Source of the DNA: Turritopsis dohrnii
Lineage: Eukaryota; Cnidaria; Hydrozoa; Anthoathecata; Oceaniidae
DNA: 64,000 nucleotides
Assembly: GCA_027922465.2 (NCBI GenBank)
Contig: BQMF02000165.1
Coordinates: 682,001 to 746,000 of the forward strand
Direction: 5' to 3'
Part shown: piece after piece, positions 12,177 through 23,000 of the stretch
How positions within the stretch are numbered: the first letter of the stretch is position 1
How the letters are laid out: every line of letters starts with the position of its first letter
The notes under the pieces: model-generated
Database searches by the model: none
What the model was told of the DNA's origin: nothing
Seen by the model: only the letters and a program-made list of their open reading frames with translations
Position numbers and translations under genes: made by a program

Positions 12177-13220
12177 CAGGGCTGTCGGAGCCGGGGGGCA
12201 GAGATAGTCTGTAGGGAAAGCGCCTTCCGAATTCCCAACCACCATAGAAGGCCATTATCGACAAATTTACTTCTAATCGCTTCACACAACTGTTAACTGC
12301 ATCAAAGCGCGTTTTCAGCAAGCCGTTTGAAGAATATATGACATCAATCTGCAATTTTTATGGAGATGATTTGAACAAAAATAATCTTGAAATACAGCTG
12401 TCGTTGCTTGGAACGCTTATTCAAGATCTAAACAGGCTGACATCGATGTACTATTCATAATAAAAGAAATGCGCAAGTTGTCAAAAGCACAGGAAGTTTT
12501 GTTTTCAGAAGCTGTAAACTTTGATCAAGTTACTTTTGCTTGCTCCAGCAACAAATGCTGTCAGTGAAAGGTCTTGTTCAACTCTCAGAAGAATCTTCGT
12601 ACTACCATGACTCAAAATCGACTTAACCATTGTATGATTTTAAATACATATAAAGAAGCGCTCGAAGAACTTAATTTAATAGATATAGCAAACGAGTTCT
12701 GTCGCGAAAACGACACACAAGATTAAACACATTTGGAAAATTTGTTGATAAAGACATTCCCCAGCAATTTCGTAAGATGTCAGTAGCGACACAAACTCTG
12801 TAACTTGTACTTTTTACTGTCTTCACTGTTTTTAAACAAGTTATTAATAAAACTCCACAATGCATTTTGCATCCACAAGTCTCCTCCATTTAGCATATCA
12901 TTTATCTTCTGAGCAAGACTTGAGAAAGCGAGTGAACTTATTGCAGTGGAAAAGTGCGTTTTGAGAATATTTTTTATGGTCAAAAAGCGCATCTCCACTG
13001 TGATGTTCGGCACTTCAGAAACCTAATAGTAACATTATTTTTAAGCCATCTGTGGTTCTGTGAAGACCTAAAATTTCAAAGATTAATTAGCAGTTAATTG
13101 CAGACCCCACTTGGGAGGCTTACAGCGCCCCCAAGACCCCGGGATTTTAACTTCGTGAAAATGGATTGTGCCCTTTGGACACTTTGCCCCTCCAAAGTTA
13201 AAGACCTTCCGACGGCCCTG
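12177..13220 (+). mobile_element. hAT transposon, internally deleted (1.04 kb)
   Basis: Ends CAGGGCTGTCGGAGCC (12177) and CCTTCCGACGGCCCTG (to 13220) are inverted repeats of the CAGGG type usual in hAT elements. Inside are broken transposase pieces. The 8-bp flanks (TAATAAAT / TAAATAAG) are too different to call a target duplication. Confidence 0.65.
12290..12726 (+). pseudogene. hAT transposase C-terminal fragment (dimerisation domain)
   Basis: In shifting plus-strand frames the C-terminal hAT signature can be read: FYGDDLNKNNLEIQLSLL, then APATNAVSERSCSTLRR, then LRTTMTQNRLNHCM, LIDIANEF and a TAA at 12724-12726. The A-T-N-A-x-S-E-R-x-F/C-S and TM-x-x-RL-x-H motifs define the hAT C-terminal dimerisation region (ZMYM6/TTF-type proteins). 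A short deletion and frameshift fall between LRR and LRTTM, and the zinc finger and catalytic N-terminal part are gone, so it is a relic. Confidence 0.75.
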
Positions 13221-13317
13221 TAAATAAGGAAAGAGATACGAAAAAACATTCTGTCTCCCACTTACAGTACCATGCTTTGAAACGGTAAAAAAAGCAAAGT
13301 CAGCTAATAATTGTATA

Positions 13318-14354
13318 CTTTAATGGGAGAAACCTTCGCGGGAGAAACTTTCGCGAGGTCAAAAACTCGCGAAATTTATGGGATTTACTTTCGCGAATGC
13401 CACATTTTAAACATTTTCGCGGAATTTATTTTCGCGAATGTGGATTTTGGGAAATTTTTGCGAGATAAACTTTCGCGAATTGCCTGAAAATTTCCTTAAA
13501 CTTAGCCAAAAATACATTTTGAGAGAGTAACTTTTATCACTTTTTCTTACGTTTCAACCTCAGAATTTCACAAGGCTTTGAAGTTAAAGTTGAATTAACG
13601 ATAAACCTACGACCAAACAGAGAAAAATCAATGATTATGATAGATATTTTTCTTTTGAACAACTATAGAAACTACTTTATTCATCATCATGTAACTCGTC
13701 AAAGAGATTAAATGAAAATCCGGAATTCCTTGGCTCTATTTTTGGTAATGAGATTTCACTTCAAGGTGGTGCGAATGAGAAAACTGAAATTTCCAAGAAA
13801 AATTTCCAAATTCTGGAAAAAAGCGAAACACTACACATCCGAGACATGTTTCGACAACCATCGAAACCATCATTAGGGTCTTCAAAAACCAAAATGCCTG
13901 ATGCTTCGAAGAAAATAACAATTATAAATATAGATGATTAAGAAACAAATTTTGTTAAGCTTGAATTAGTTCAATGTTTCCCTTTATTTTACACGCATGA
14001 AATTTCAAATAAACCTCACTGTAACACTTTTTGTCACTTCAATCGGTTCAAAGACAGCATGAATTCTGTGAAATATACGTGTATTCTTTTAGTTCAAGAC
14101 GTGTTTTTATCAGTTTTCAACCTCGTCGTCGGATACAGTCAAAAACTTGTTTTGTAAACATTTTGAAATTTTTGAATTTTTGAAAAAAATTTTGCGGGAT
14201 TTATTTTCGCGAATGCCACTTCTTGTAAATTTTTATGGGATTTATTTTCGCGTGTGGTCGAAATCAAAAATATTTTGGGACTTACTTTCGCGAAAATGTC
14301 CAAAATTCGCGAAATTCGCGAACGTTTCTCTCGCAAAAGTTTCTCCCATTAAAG
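13318..14354. mobile_element. CGCGAAA-rich DNA element with TA target duplication (1.04 kb)
   Basis: TA|CTTTAATGGGAGAAAC at 13316 and GTTTCTCCCATTAAAG|TA ending 14356 are perfect inverted ends flanked by TA. Both end regions (13318-13500 and 14170-14354) are arrays of TTCGCGAA/GCGGGA motifs in opposite orientation. The centre (13510-14160) is ordinary AT-rich DNA with no transposase. TA duplications are usual for Tc1/mariner-like elements. A related element is at 38250-39025. Confidence 0.75.
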
Positions 14355-14459
14355 TACCACCGTGTAACGTCAACACGAAAGTTGAAAGATGATGATGATG
14401 AAGAACAAAATCGGAAACTGACATTCGCCTATCTCGTGAAACTACTATGCCTCATCGCT

Positions 14460-14515
14460 CGCTTATGCTCGCGATGATCACGAATTGATGATCACATCAA
14501 TTCGTGATCAACACT
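14460..14515. repeat. Short inverted repeat (15-bp arms)
   Basis: GATCACGAATTGATG and its complement CATCAATTCGTGATC are separated by four bases. Could form a hairpin; no function assigned. Confidence 0.5.
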
Positions 14516-15133
14516 TTCTTTGCAAACTTTTTATTACTCTAATTTGACATTCCCATAACCATGAAATCCACTTGATTGTATGACCCTCTATTGACCTGCT
14601 CGGCAATGCGGTCTGGCTCGCTTGTCATATGAACACATTTGATTTTTTTTCATGCGTTTCTTAAAAATAGCGAGATCTCACCTAACCGAGCCAGCCCGGT
14701 CAACCGGGACTGCCCGTCTCTATATGAACAACCCCTTAAGCCGGTCCTAATTCAGGAAGTCGCGTGCATTCACAGAGTATCAAAGAAGAAACTATACGGC
14801 TTTCGTTGTTTTCTATATCAATTTAGAAGACTACTCCAAAAATTAGAATTTTTAAACTTCAATACTTTATCGGGGAAAAAAAAGTCGGTAAAAAATTTAA
14901 TCGGGTAAATAATCAAGATATTACAATAACGTCTGAGTTATTCTATACCTTATCGGGGGAAATATTTGGTCGGGTGTCCCCCCATCTAGGTTTTGGTTTG
15001 ATAGTTATCCGGTTTAAATGAAGTGTATTATTTCATACACATCAACTTGTAAAGAATTGACTTTAGTAGAAAATATCTTTTCCTAAAACCTTGTTATTTT
15101 TGTATGAGTAAATGAGATCAGTCGTTATTCTAC

Positions 15134-15901
15134 GGAAGCCGACAAGGGTCATTCGATAAATAATTTTGAGATCCAGAACTATATTTGAATACAGAAAATA
15201 TCTTTCAAAGTCAAGAAATATATTTTAAAATCAGGAAAAATAAATAAATTGAAATCCAGAAATACAGAAGTTTTTTTCTTTTTTTCTGCCACATGCAGAA
15301 TAGGTCAGAAGATCCTATTTTTTGCCACAGGAGGTGCAATCAGGGACGTAGCAAGACATTTTGAGTTGGGGGGGCTAAATAAATTTCTATTATCGAAACA
15401 GGCCCCACCATGGTTGGGGCCGATGCGCCAAAATCTAAGCACTCAAAATCTATAATTTCAACGTGATTTTCAATTATTAGGAAAGGCAAAAACAAATTTC
15501 TCATAATTGACAAAAAAGTTGGGGGGGGGGAGGGGGGGGCTCAAGCCCCCCAGCCCACCCAGCCCACCCCCTAATTCTACGTCCTTGGCAATGCATGCTT
15601 GCGGCGGGTGCAGCTATCTTTAATTAGATTGTTTTCGCTTGTTTGCCGGTAAACGAATTTACCAGTAAAAAAATTTCTCGATTTTAAAAAAATATTTCCA
15701 GATTGTTGTAAAACATATTTCTCGATTTTGAAATACATTTCTGGATTTGAAAAATATTTCTGGATTTTGAAATATATTCCTGGATTTGAAAAATATTTTT
15801 CGATTTTGAAATATATTCCTGGATTTGAAAAATATTTCTCGATTTTGAAATATATTCCTAGATTTGATAATTTATTCATGGCTTGACCCTTCTCGGCTTC
15901 C
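15134..15901. mobile_element. TIR element with GGAAGCCGA ends and internal 40-bp-type repeats
   Basis: GGAAGCCGACAAGGGTCA at the left and TGACCCTTCTCGGCTTCC at the right are near-perfect inverted ends. Both sides contain copies of a unit around AATATATTCCTGGATTTGAA, several in tandem at 15715-15865, which create a fake repetitive protein (repeats of NPGIYFKIEKYFS) on the minus strand. A second small element lies inside at 15341-15587. Confidence 0.6.
15341..15587. mobile_element. hAT-like MITE (CAGGGACGTAG ends) nested in the previous element
   Basis: CAGGGACGTAGCAAGA at 15341 and TTCTACGTCCTTG ending 15587 form imperfect inverted ends of hAT style. Next to each end are poly-G and poly-C runs (GGGGGGGCT ... 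AGCCCCCC). GCAAT occurs on both flanks but not as a clean 8-bp duplication. Confidence 0.5.
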
Positions 15902-16720
15902 ATATTATTCCGATGATTGAAATGGAACAGAAACACCACAAGCAAAGGGTGAAGAGCTGGAATAATGGAAAGTTATCGGCATAGGGGTGGTCAATATGGT
16001 TGGGGTTGTGGATGGTGTTCCTGACTCGCCAGTCTGCTAGCCTCGACTCAATATGAGTCCAGCCTGACATTTGGGTCATTAGAGCGCCATTTCCTGACTG
16101 ACTTAAGTTTGAGAGTATGGTGTGTACTTCAATATGATGTCTGCGCCATCTTTTATTAACTGAACGATATACCGTTAGAAAATAAACATTACTTTGTGGC
16201 AACTAGTAAGTTAAAATTGTGATGTCAGTTGGAGTGAGAGACCCGGGGTGGAAAAAAAGTATCCGGGAGTTCTGAGGTTGTTTTCGTACGGGTTGTTTTT
16301 TTTACCTGCCGATTTACCGCCACCGATATCTAAAGCAATTCTCTAAGAGGCTAGTGGCGAGTGCTAGAGGCTAGTGCGCAGTCTGTCGATGGGTTCTACT
16401 GGGCTGATATGGAATATTTAGATACAGCATGATACAATCTCAAAATACAATCACTGCACTTTCTCAACACCACTCAGAATGTGTTGACGTCATATTTATT
16501 TGCGAGACCTTGCCCTAAAAGTTTTCCAATAATATCAAGCTATCAGAATGTTCTTGTGTTCAGTCTTCACTTGATTACTCAGCAAAGTTTTGTTTTGATT
16601 CCCGCACAAATACGCGGATGTAGCGGAAAACTTCTTTTGAGAAGCCGAACTTGAGAGTTGTTTGGCGCTTCATTAAAAGACTTTTCATCGTATTGTTTGA
16701 AACACGAATTTCCGTGATGA
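15902..16720. other. Region downstream of PQBP1; no gene seen
   Basis: Holds the PQBP1 3' flank. A minus-strand AATAAA (TTTATT at 16494-16499 on the plus strand) about 220 nt beyond the PQBP1 stop may be its poly(A) signal. The minus-strand open frame at 15876-16202 has no recognisable domain. Confidence 0.45.
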
Positions 16721-18519
16721 TTATTCTTCGTCTGCCGGTTGACTGGCCTTTCCTTTATTTCTTCTCAGTATATCGCCTGGACTTGGGTACGGTCTTTGTT
16801 GAAACAGTGGTCCGTTTGCCGTTGTGTCTACACCCGTGTTTACTTCGGAGTCTTCCTTCAGGCCAGACGACCACGTACCCCTAAAAACGTGACCAGTGGC
16901 TTAAGATTTTCCTAATTGCTATTAACGGTGCATCGTAAACAACTTTTACATTGCAAATTAAGAAGTCAAAAGGAGTAAAATTATATTTACCGCCCAATAT
17001 CTGAATATGAGGCCGGGTCCATAGGATCGAGAGCGTCATCGTCTATAACAGGAAAATTGGAAAAGAATTAACACTGAACTAAAATGATCGGTTGAAAACC
17101 CAAAAAAAACACAGACCTTTTCCTTTGCCTTTCCTGTAAGGGGCGGATTTTTCTTTTTGTCTTTGCGCCTGAACATAACCAAAGAAGGGCGAATATCACA
17201 TACGAAGCTTAAGAAACCCCATATTTGTGATTTTATCGAAAGCACATTAAAAAGAAAAAACAAAAAAAACTTTACTTTCATCAGGCTTGGATGTTTTCCA
17301 GTCTTAATTTTTTGTTTCGTTCTCTCGTCTCGTAACTCTTTCTTTTCTTCTTTACCACCTGAAAAAAGCCGAAACAACATCGATATAGCTACGAGTAGTA
17401 GACGATGAAATTTCGGTGTTCATCGTTTAGCCGACAAAGACCGATAAATCGGGTTTAAGAAAGAAAGCAATCAAGGGCGTTACTTTCAAACTATAGGTGA
17501 AAAAGGGCGGACAGAGAAGGTGCGTTATTCACCAAAACGTATTTTGAAATATGAAAGTCAGTTTCTGCTGAACTTTGAAATGAGTAACAAGTAAGTGAAA
17601 GCAACCACGACTAAAAATATTTACCTCCGTCTGCTGATTGTTGTTGCCATGACGCCGGGTATGTTATCTCAGCACGTGGATCGGTCGGATGTCGCCATGA
17701 CACTTGGTTAGTATGAACGTTCCAAAAATACTCGTGGCCACTACAAGTGTCAAAGAAAAAGACAGTGTCAGGCGATAGTGTCAGGCGATAGTGTCAGGCG
17801 ATAGTGTCAGGCGATAGTGTCAGGCGGATTTCTCGAGAAAAGATGTTGAAAAATAGATTTTCACCAAAAGAACAAAAACATTCCTATCCACAAATTCATA
17901 AATTACACTGTGGCCTCGTTATCAATCTTTATAATTATGAAGCAACCAATCATAATAAGAGAACTTCGTAAAGTAATTTTTCCCGGAGGTATTATCACCT
18001 TTTTGAAGATGGTAAAAATGTCATTATTATGGTAGCAAGATGAAGGCTGTTGCTGTGATGAAGACATTATGAATTCATGGAGAGGAGTATTGCAATTGTT
18101 TTCAACACGAAGCGAACACTTTGTGGACATTTGAACCTGTCTACAAAAAATATATTCCCAAATATATACCTTCCAGGGTCAGGTACAAGAAACCAACCAG
18201 GGGGTAAAGGTTGGTGCTTTAAACTCTAAACAAAAAACGTTACTGCATCTAAATACAACTGAAGATTTTATTTGTTTGAAAAAGTAGAGAAAAGAAAATG
18301 AACGGAGGAGAGCATACGTTCTTTCTCTTCTCGATGTTCTTTTGTTCTTCGAGTTCAGCTGCGACAATTTCAGGTGCTGAAAGAATTTTTAAAAAATCTA
18401 TGAATTATCTGGAAACCTTGACCTATTTTTCACGGACTGCATTAAAACAATAGAAGGTTACCTTTCACCACGATTCCACGCTTCTTCAGTCTCGCCTGCA
18501 ACGCTGCAGGAAGAGGCAT
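16721..18519 (-). CDS. PQBP1: Polyglutamine-binding protein 1 (complete, 8 exons, 208 aa)
   Basis: Minus-strand exons 18462-18519, 18318-18376, 18170-18216, 17625-17740, 17276-17358, 17117-17168, 16991-17042 and 16721-16880 join with all phases matching to 627 nt. The protein starts [17 protein letters not shown], as in human PQBP1. A WW domain spans exons 3-4 ([12 protein letters not shown] / [18 protein letters not shown]). Then come a charged linker, [13 protein letters not shown], and the very conserved C-terminal [13 protein letters not shown] that in human PQBP1 binds the U5 15-kDa spliceosome protein. PQBP1 is a nuclear splicing factor and, in vertebrates, also helps cGAS sense DNA. 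It is about 57 residues shorter than human PQBP1, mainly because the DR/ER-rich polar repeats are missing. A 13-bp minisatellite lies just before exon 4. Confidence 0.93.
17763..17826. repeat. 13-bp minisatellite (about 5 copies) beside a PQBP1 splice acceptor
   Basis: Tandem GATAGTGTCAGGC units in PQBP1 intron 3, starting about 20 bp upstream of the exon 4 acceptor (minus strand), where a branch point would usually lie. Confidence 0.85.
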
Positions 18520-20020
18520 TATTTTTTGTTCAATTTACTAGACCCTATAACACATCCTTCGAATGTTCAGAAGAAATTATAAGCAACATCTTTAAAAATC
18601 ACGTGTTCTATAACGGTTACTTCACAAGCTCTCGTTACGTCATAGAGATTCTCACAAGTCTCATAAGTCACAGCAGAAAGGCATGAGATGCTACTTTTTC
18701 GAAAATCAACTTTCTGTTACGAGCTGTTACGTAAGTTACGGAACAGTTCACATTGATTATGTTAACAGTAAAGCAAAGAAGAATGTGTTCGAAGTTGGTC
18801 ACCATGGAAGCAATATATATATATATATATATATAAATTTAACAAGAATAAGTTTTTTCACACATTACAATTACAACCTCGCTTTCAAACTAACACAGTG
18901 TCAAAATGTCTTCGAGATACAGATGTTAGTGGGTTACCTCGTCATGCAGTTAAAAGTAAAGTAGATTGGAAACGAGGCTACTTCATCAAAGAAAACAAAC
19001 AAAAGGCAATGTGAAGTACTGAAGAGATACAAAAAACTTCGGTTTCTGTTGTTAACCACTTGGCAAATTTATCGAAAAATCATTGCGAAGGAGTGCATTT
19101 CTATAGCAATATTCACACAATTGCAACATAAACGCTCTTCACCGCAGTGATGATTTTGCCAACTGGATACTACTGGGATCATCTTTTGCGAATTCCTCTT
19201 GTTCTCTTGTTATTGCAACATGGTTAATGGTCTATCATAACAACCACACACACACATCAACACAAGCCTCATATTCTATACAGTAGCAAGGAATATCTGA
19301 ATTTGATGCAAATAAAAAATCGCTCAATAAATTAGTAAATCAATAAATACATTGTAAATCAATAAACTTGTTAAATGTTTGTGAATGCTAATTTAAATGT
19401 TAATAATAAATTAAAGGCAATGTGCTGACACACAAACAACAACACCAAATTGCTGACTCATGATGATTGAGATAAAATATTATGCTCAAGCGAAATAAAC
19501 AGTGCCAAAATATTCTCTAAAACTCATCATACGGAGCAACCCTCATAACAAGCCACTGTTTTGCTGACAACATGATGAGTCAGCATTTTGTAAATATCAT
19601 TACAGTATACATTCTATAAACCTGTAGTCAGACACATAACTATAAAATCCTCAGATGAAAACATTGCATTATAAGAAACCAAAAACAATACTAGTTAACG
19701 GTATCCGGACATTTCGCAACTGGACATTTACCCGATCGGACATTTAACAAGCAATAATAGGAAGAGGGTTAGGGTTGGGGGATGTCGGTCGTTAGGTAAA
19801 TGGCCGGTCGGGATATTATCCTAGAACCTAGTTAAGATGTGGGACTAAAAGCTATTAATTCAATCCATGATAATATGAATAACAACTATAAAAAATAATT
19901 CCAAATAACTTAATCATTTTCCTTCCGCCCTCGCATAAAGTATTTTACAGAAAGACGGGCGGTAAAAAACTTAGTGCCTTGCGTGCCCTTTTTTCTTCTC
20001 AGACCAGCTAACATTAGACA
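18520..20020. other. Intergenic between PQBP1 start and MTMR14 end
   Basis: No gene seen. It holds the AT microsatellite and, at about 19700-19820, an imperfect inverted pair (CCGGACATTT...GGACATTTACC / GGTAAATGGCCGGTC) that is probably a degraded MITE. The PQBP1 promoter should lie near 18520-18700. Confidence 0.4.
18814..18835. repeat. AT dinucleotide microsatellite
   Basis: About eleven AT units, intergenic between PQBP1 and MTMR14. Confidence 0.85.
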
Positions 20021-23000
20021 TCACCTAGCCGTCCATTTTGTAAGGTTCATTACTTTTGTGGCCACACCTTCGAAAACACAGTTCAAATTCTCGCTGACTT
20101 TACTAACAGTGGTACCTATGTTTTCTGATAAATTTCTGACGACGCTACCAGCCGTTTGCTTGTTGTCGAAACCAATTTGTTCGATATAAATCGAATGAAA
20201 AAGTGTTCTCACTCGTTCCAGTCTCTCGTTTCTTCCTTTACACTTCTCTTGGTAATCGTCCATACTGAGAACAAAACGAATACTATTCAATAATGACCAC
20301 TGATATTTATGTTAACAGTGTTTGTATCTGCATTTCAAACCAGCAAAACTTCTCGATTAAAACCTTGTTAAAATCTTTTGGGAGAGCAAGGCACAGTTTG
20401 TACCTCCGATAGATAAACAGTATAATAACAAGACTGATCATTTATGCCTGGTTTACATTATAATAAGTATTCTGTTGCACACTAGTTAGAAAACACAGTT
20501 TATGTAAATACACACAGTGAGAATTCTTTTTCTCGTGCCGTTTTTGGAACGCTCATCTGTGAGAGCTATGCTGAACATGTAAACGAACACTTGAAAAGAG
20601 AAGAAACAACAGCTTTTGTAAGATGAAGTGTGGTTACCTGGTGTCAAGAAACGAAAACTTTTCTGATGTGATATACGTCAAAAAGTCGAATGAGAACAAA
20701 AGGATCTGCAACAAACAAAACAAATTGATGACGTCATCACACGGAAATTCAACACAACAAAAGAACTTAAAGTCTCACCTCTTCACCCTTCGTTAGCCTG
20801 TCTTGTAAATCGTGCCTTCAATAAATCATTAAATGAGGAGAAATAAAGATGTGACAAAAACACTTTTGTTAAGCCTCCACATCAAATAATCTTTCTAACA
20901 GTAAGACAAAACTATGATAAGCAAAGCACTCCATCAAACCGTACCTACAAGAGGTTCATACATGGGAAACGATCTTGAAATCCAGCAAGTTCTAAGATAA
21001 GGGTTGTAGCTACAATATTAAACTCACCCAAACAGTAGCCAATCATAAGCGATTGTAAGATACAATATTTCGCTATCATCTAACGACTGGTGTATAAGGT
21101 CATCCTGTAGCAACAAATCATAATTCTTTAAATACTGTGGAGATTAACAATATTGTGGAGATAAACAATATTGTGGAGATAAACACGAAGTAATCAATAT
21201 TATAGAAATGTGTCGATAAAGATGAATGAAGGCGTTTTTACTTACCGCCCATAAAGACAGACGGAGCAAGGAAATGAATAAGGGCGTTCTATCCCAGCCA
21301 GAAATACAGTGTATTAACAGGTTTCCACGCCCTTTGTACGAATAACAATAATAACGATTAGAAAACGTAACAGTGGAGGTTTTCTTAAAGATAATGAACT
21401 ATCATAAGGTCGAGAAGAAAATTGTTTTCTTGTGAGTAATAATCTCCACGAGAGCCAAGCATTTTTCAGATTGTGAGATAATCTCCACGAGAGCCAAGCA
21501 TTTTTCAGATTGTTTGAGCGCTTTGTTAATAAGAAACGGCTGCTCGTTCCCAGATCATTTCTCTATTGTTCTATTTCTACTGACATCAGCATACTGTAAC
21601 TCTCAGCTCTGCATATAATAGTTCATTATCTTTGAAATAAAAATGATGCATGTTAATTTTACAAGAAACCAAACAGAAGGGTGTAGCAGTTTCTCAATGT
21701 TTTCATCACTTTAAGGCTGAAATACATTATCATTTTAATGGATCAGTTTAAATTGTTTTAAATTGTTCTATTTATGACGGTTTTGCCCACGGGGACTATA
21801 TTTTTATTTAATTCGCTATATGTATCACGTCTTCTTTTATTTCAAACAATTTAAACTGATCCATTAAATGTATAGTGTATTTCAGCAGGGGCTAATCCAG
21901 AAAATTATTTTGGGCGTCGGTAGTAATAACAACATAAGGACGAAGGCCTTTTTGAAACGCCGAATGTGTGTACATCGCATCTGGAGGTCTGGGGCAGAGG
22001 CTTAGTGGGGGTCCAGGGCCAATACTCTTTAAAAATATCAACTATTTATATGAACTAAAACATGTTCAACGTATTAAAATGCTGTGGGGCTGTGGTTGCA
22101 CACTGTTGGCTGATTGCAAACATCCTCATGACAAGACCTGGTACCGGTGGAGAGTAAAAGGATTCCCCGGCATATATTTTTTTAAAGATCATGCTTTGAA
22201 ACATGTTATTATTTTTCGTGATGGTTAACGAAAACAAATCGACACTGAATGAGGAATATGTAACGTTTTCAAAGAGAATGGCCTGTTATGTTTTCATTAG
22301 ATTATTAAGAAATAAGCAAGAGAAGCATTCTAAAGTATTTCTGTAGTTAATTTTTGCACAACTAGTATCGAATTTGGGCGCCCAAATTCGAGGCGCCCAA
22401 ACTCGGTATACCGTTGTGGATTTCGGCCTCTATCAACCCCTGTTCAGCCTTTAGTAGTAAACGTTCCTGATGTGGATTAATCGACTATTAGTATTCAATA
22501 TAAAGTTTGCTCTTATTGCATGGTTTCTTATACAACGACACCTCTATAAGATAGACATGTTGAGGGAATGGGAAATTGTAGAGCATTATAGAGAGGTGTT
22601 ATAGAGAATTACAGAGAGGTGTTGTAGAGAATTATAGAGAGGCGTTGAGAGAATTATAGAGAGGCGTTGAGAGAATTATAGAGAGGCGTTGAGAGAATTA
22701 TAGAGAGGCGTTGAGAGAATTATAGAGAGGTGTTGAGAGAATTATAGAGAGGTGTTGAGAGAATTATAGAGAGGTGTTGAGAGAATTATAGAGAGGTGTT
22801 GGTCTGGTGGGATGTCCATCTTAAGGAGGTTTCATTGTGCATTGTTACTGTAGGTTGGTGCTTCAAATAAGATTTGGTATAGTCTGACCTTGTTTGAGAA
22901 GACGTAAGATGAGCAGTAGGTAATTCTGCGTCAACATGATCAAATTCCACGACTGAAATAAAAAAGTTTTAACAAAATAGTAGAAATTCGAAAGCTTTTT

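Noticed and set aside
12780..13013. 77-residue minus-strand open frame
   Set aside because: Lies inside the collapsed hAT element and opposes its coding strand; no domain.
15577..15945. Repetitive minus-strand protein (NPGIYFKIEKYFS repeats)
   Set aside because: Explained by tandem DNA repeats inside a TIR element.
17903..18130. 75-residue minus-strand open frame
   Set aside because: Lies wholly in PQBP1 intron 3; the flanking exons join in phase without it.
20937..20985. Alternative MTMR14 exon (AG|AACTTGCTGG ... GTACGG)
   Set aside because: Its translation does not match the family, whereas 20779-20815 gives GHDLQDRLTKGEE exactly in phase.
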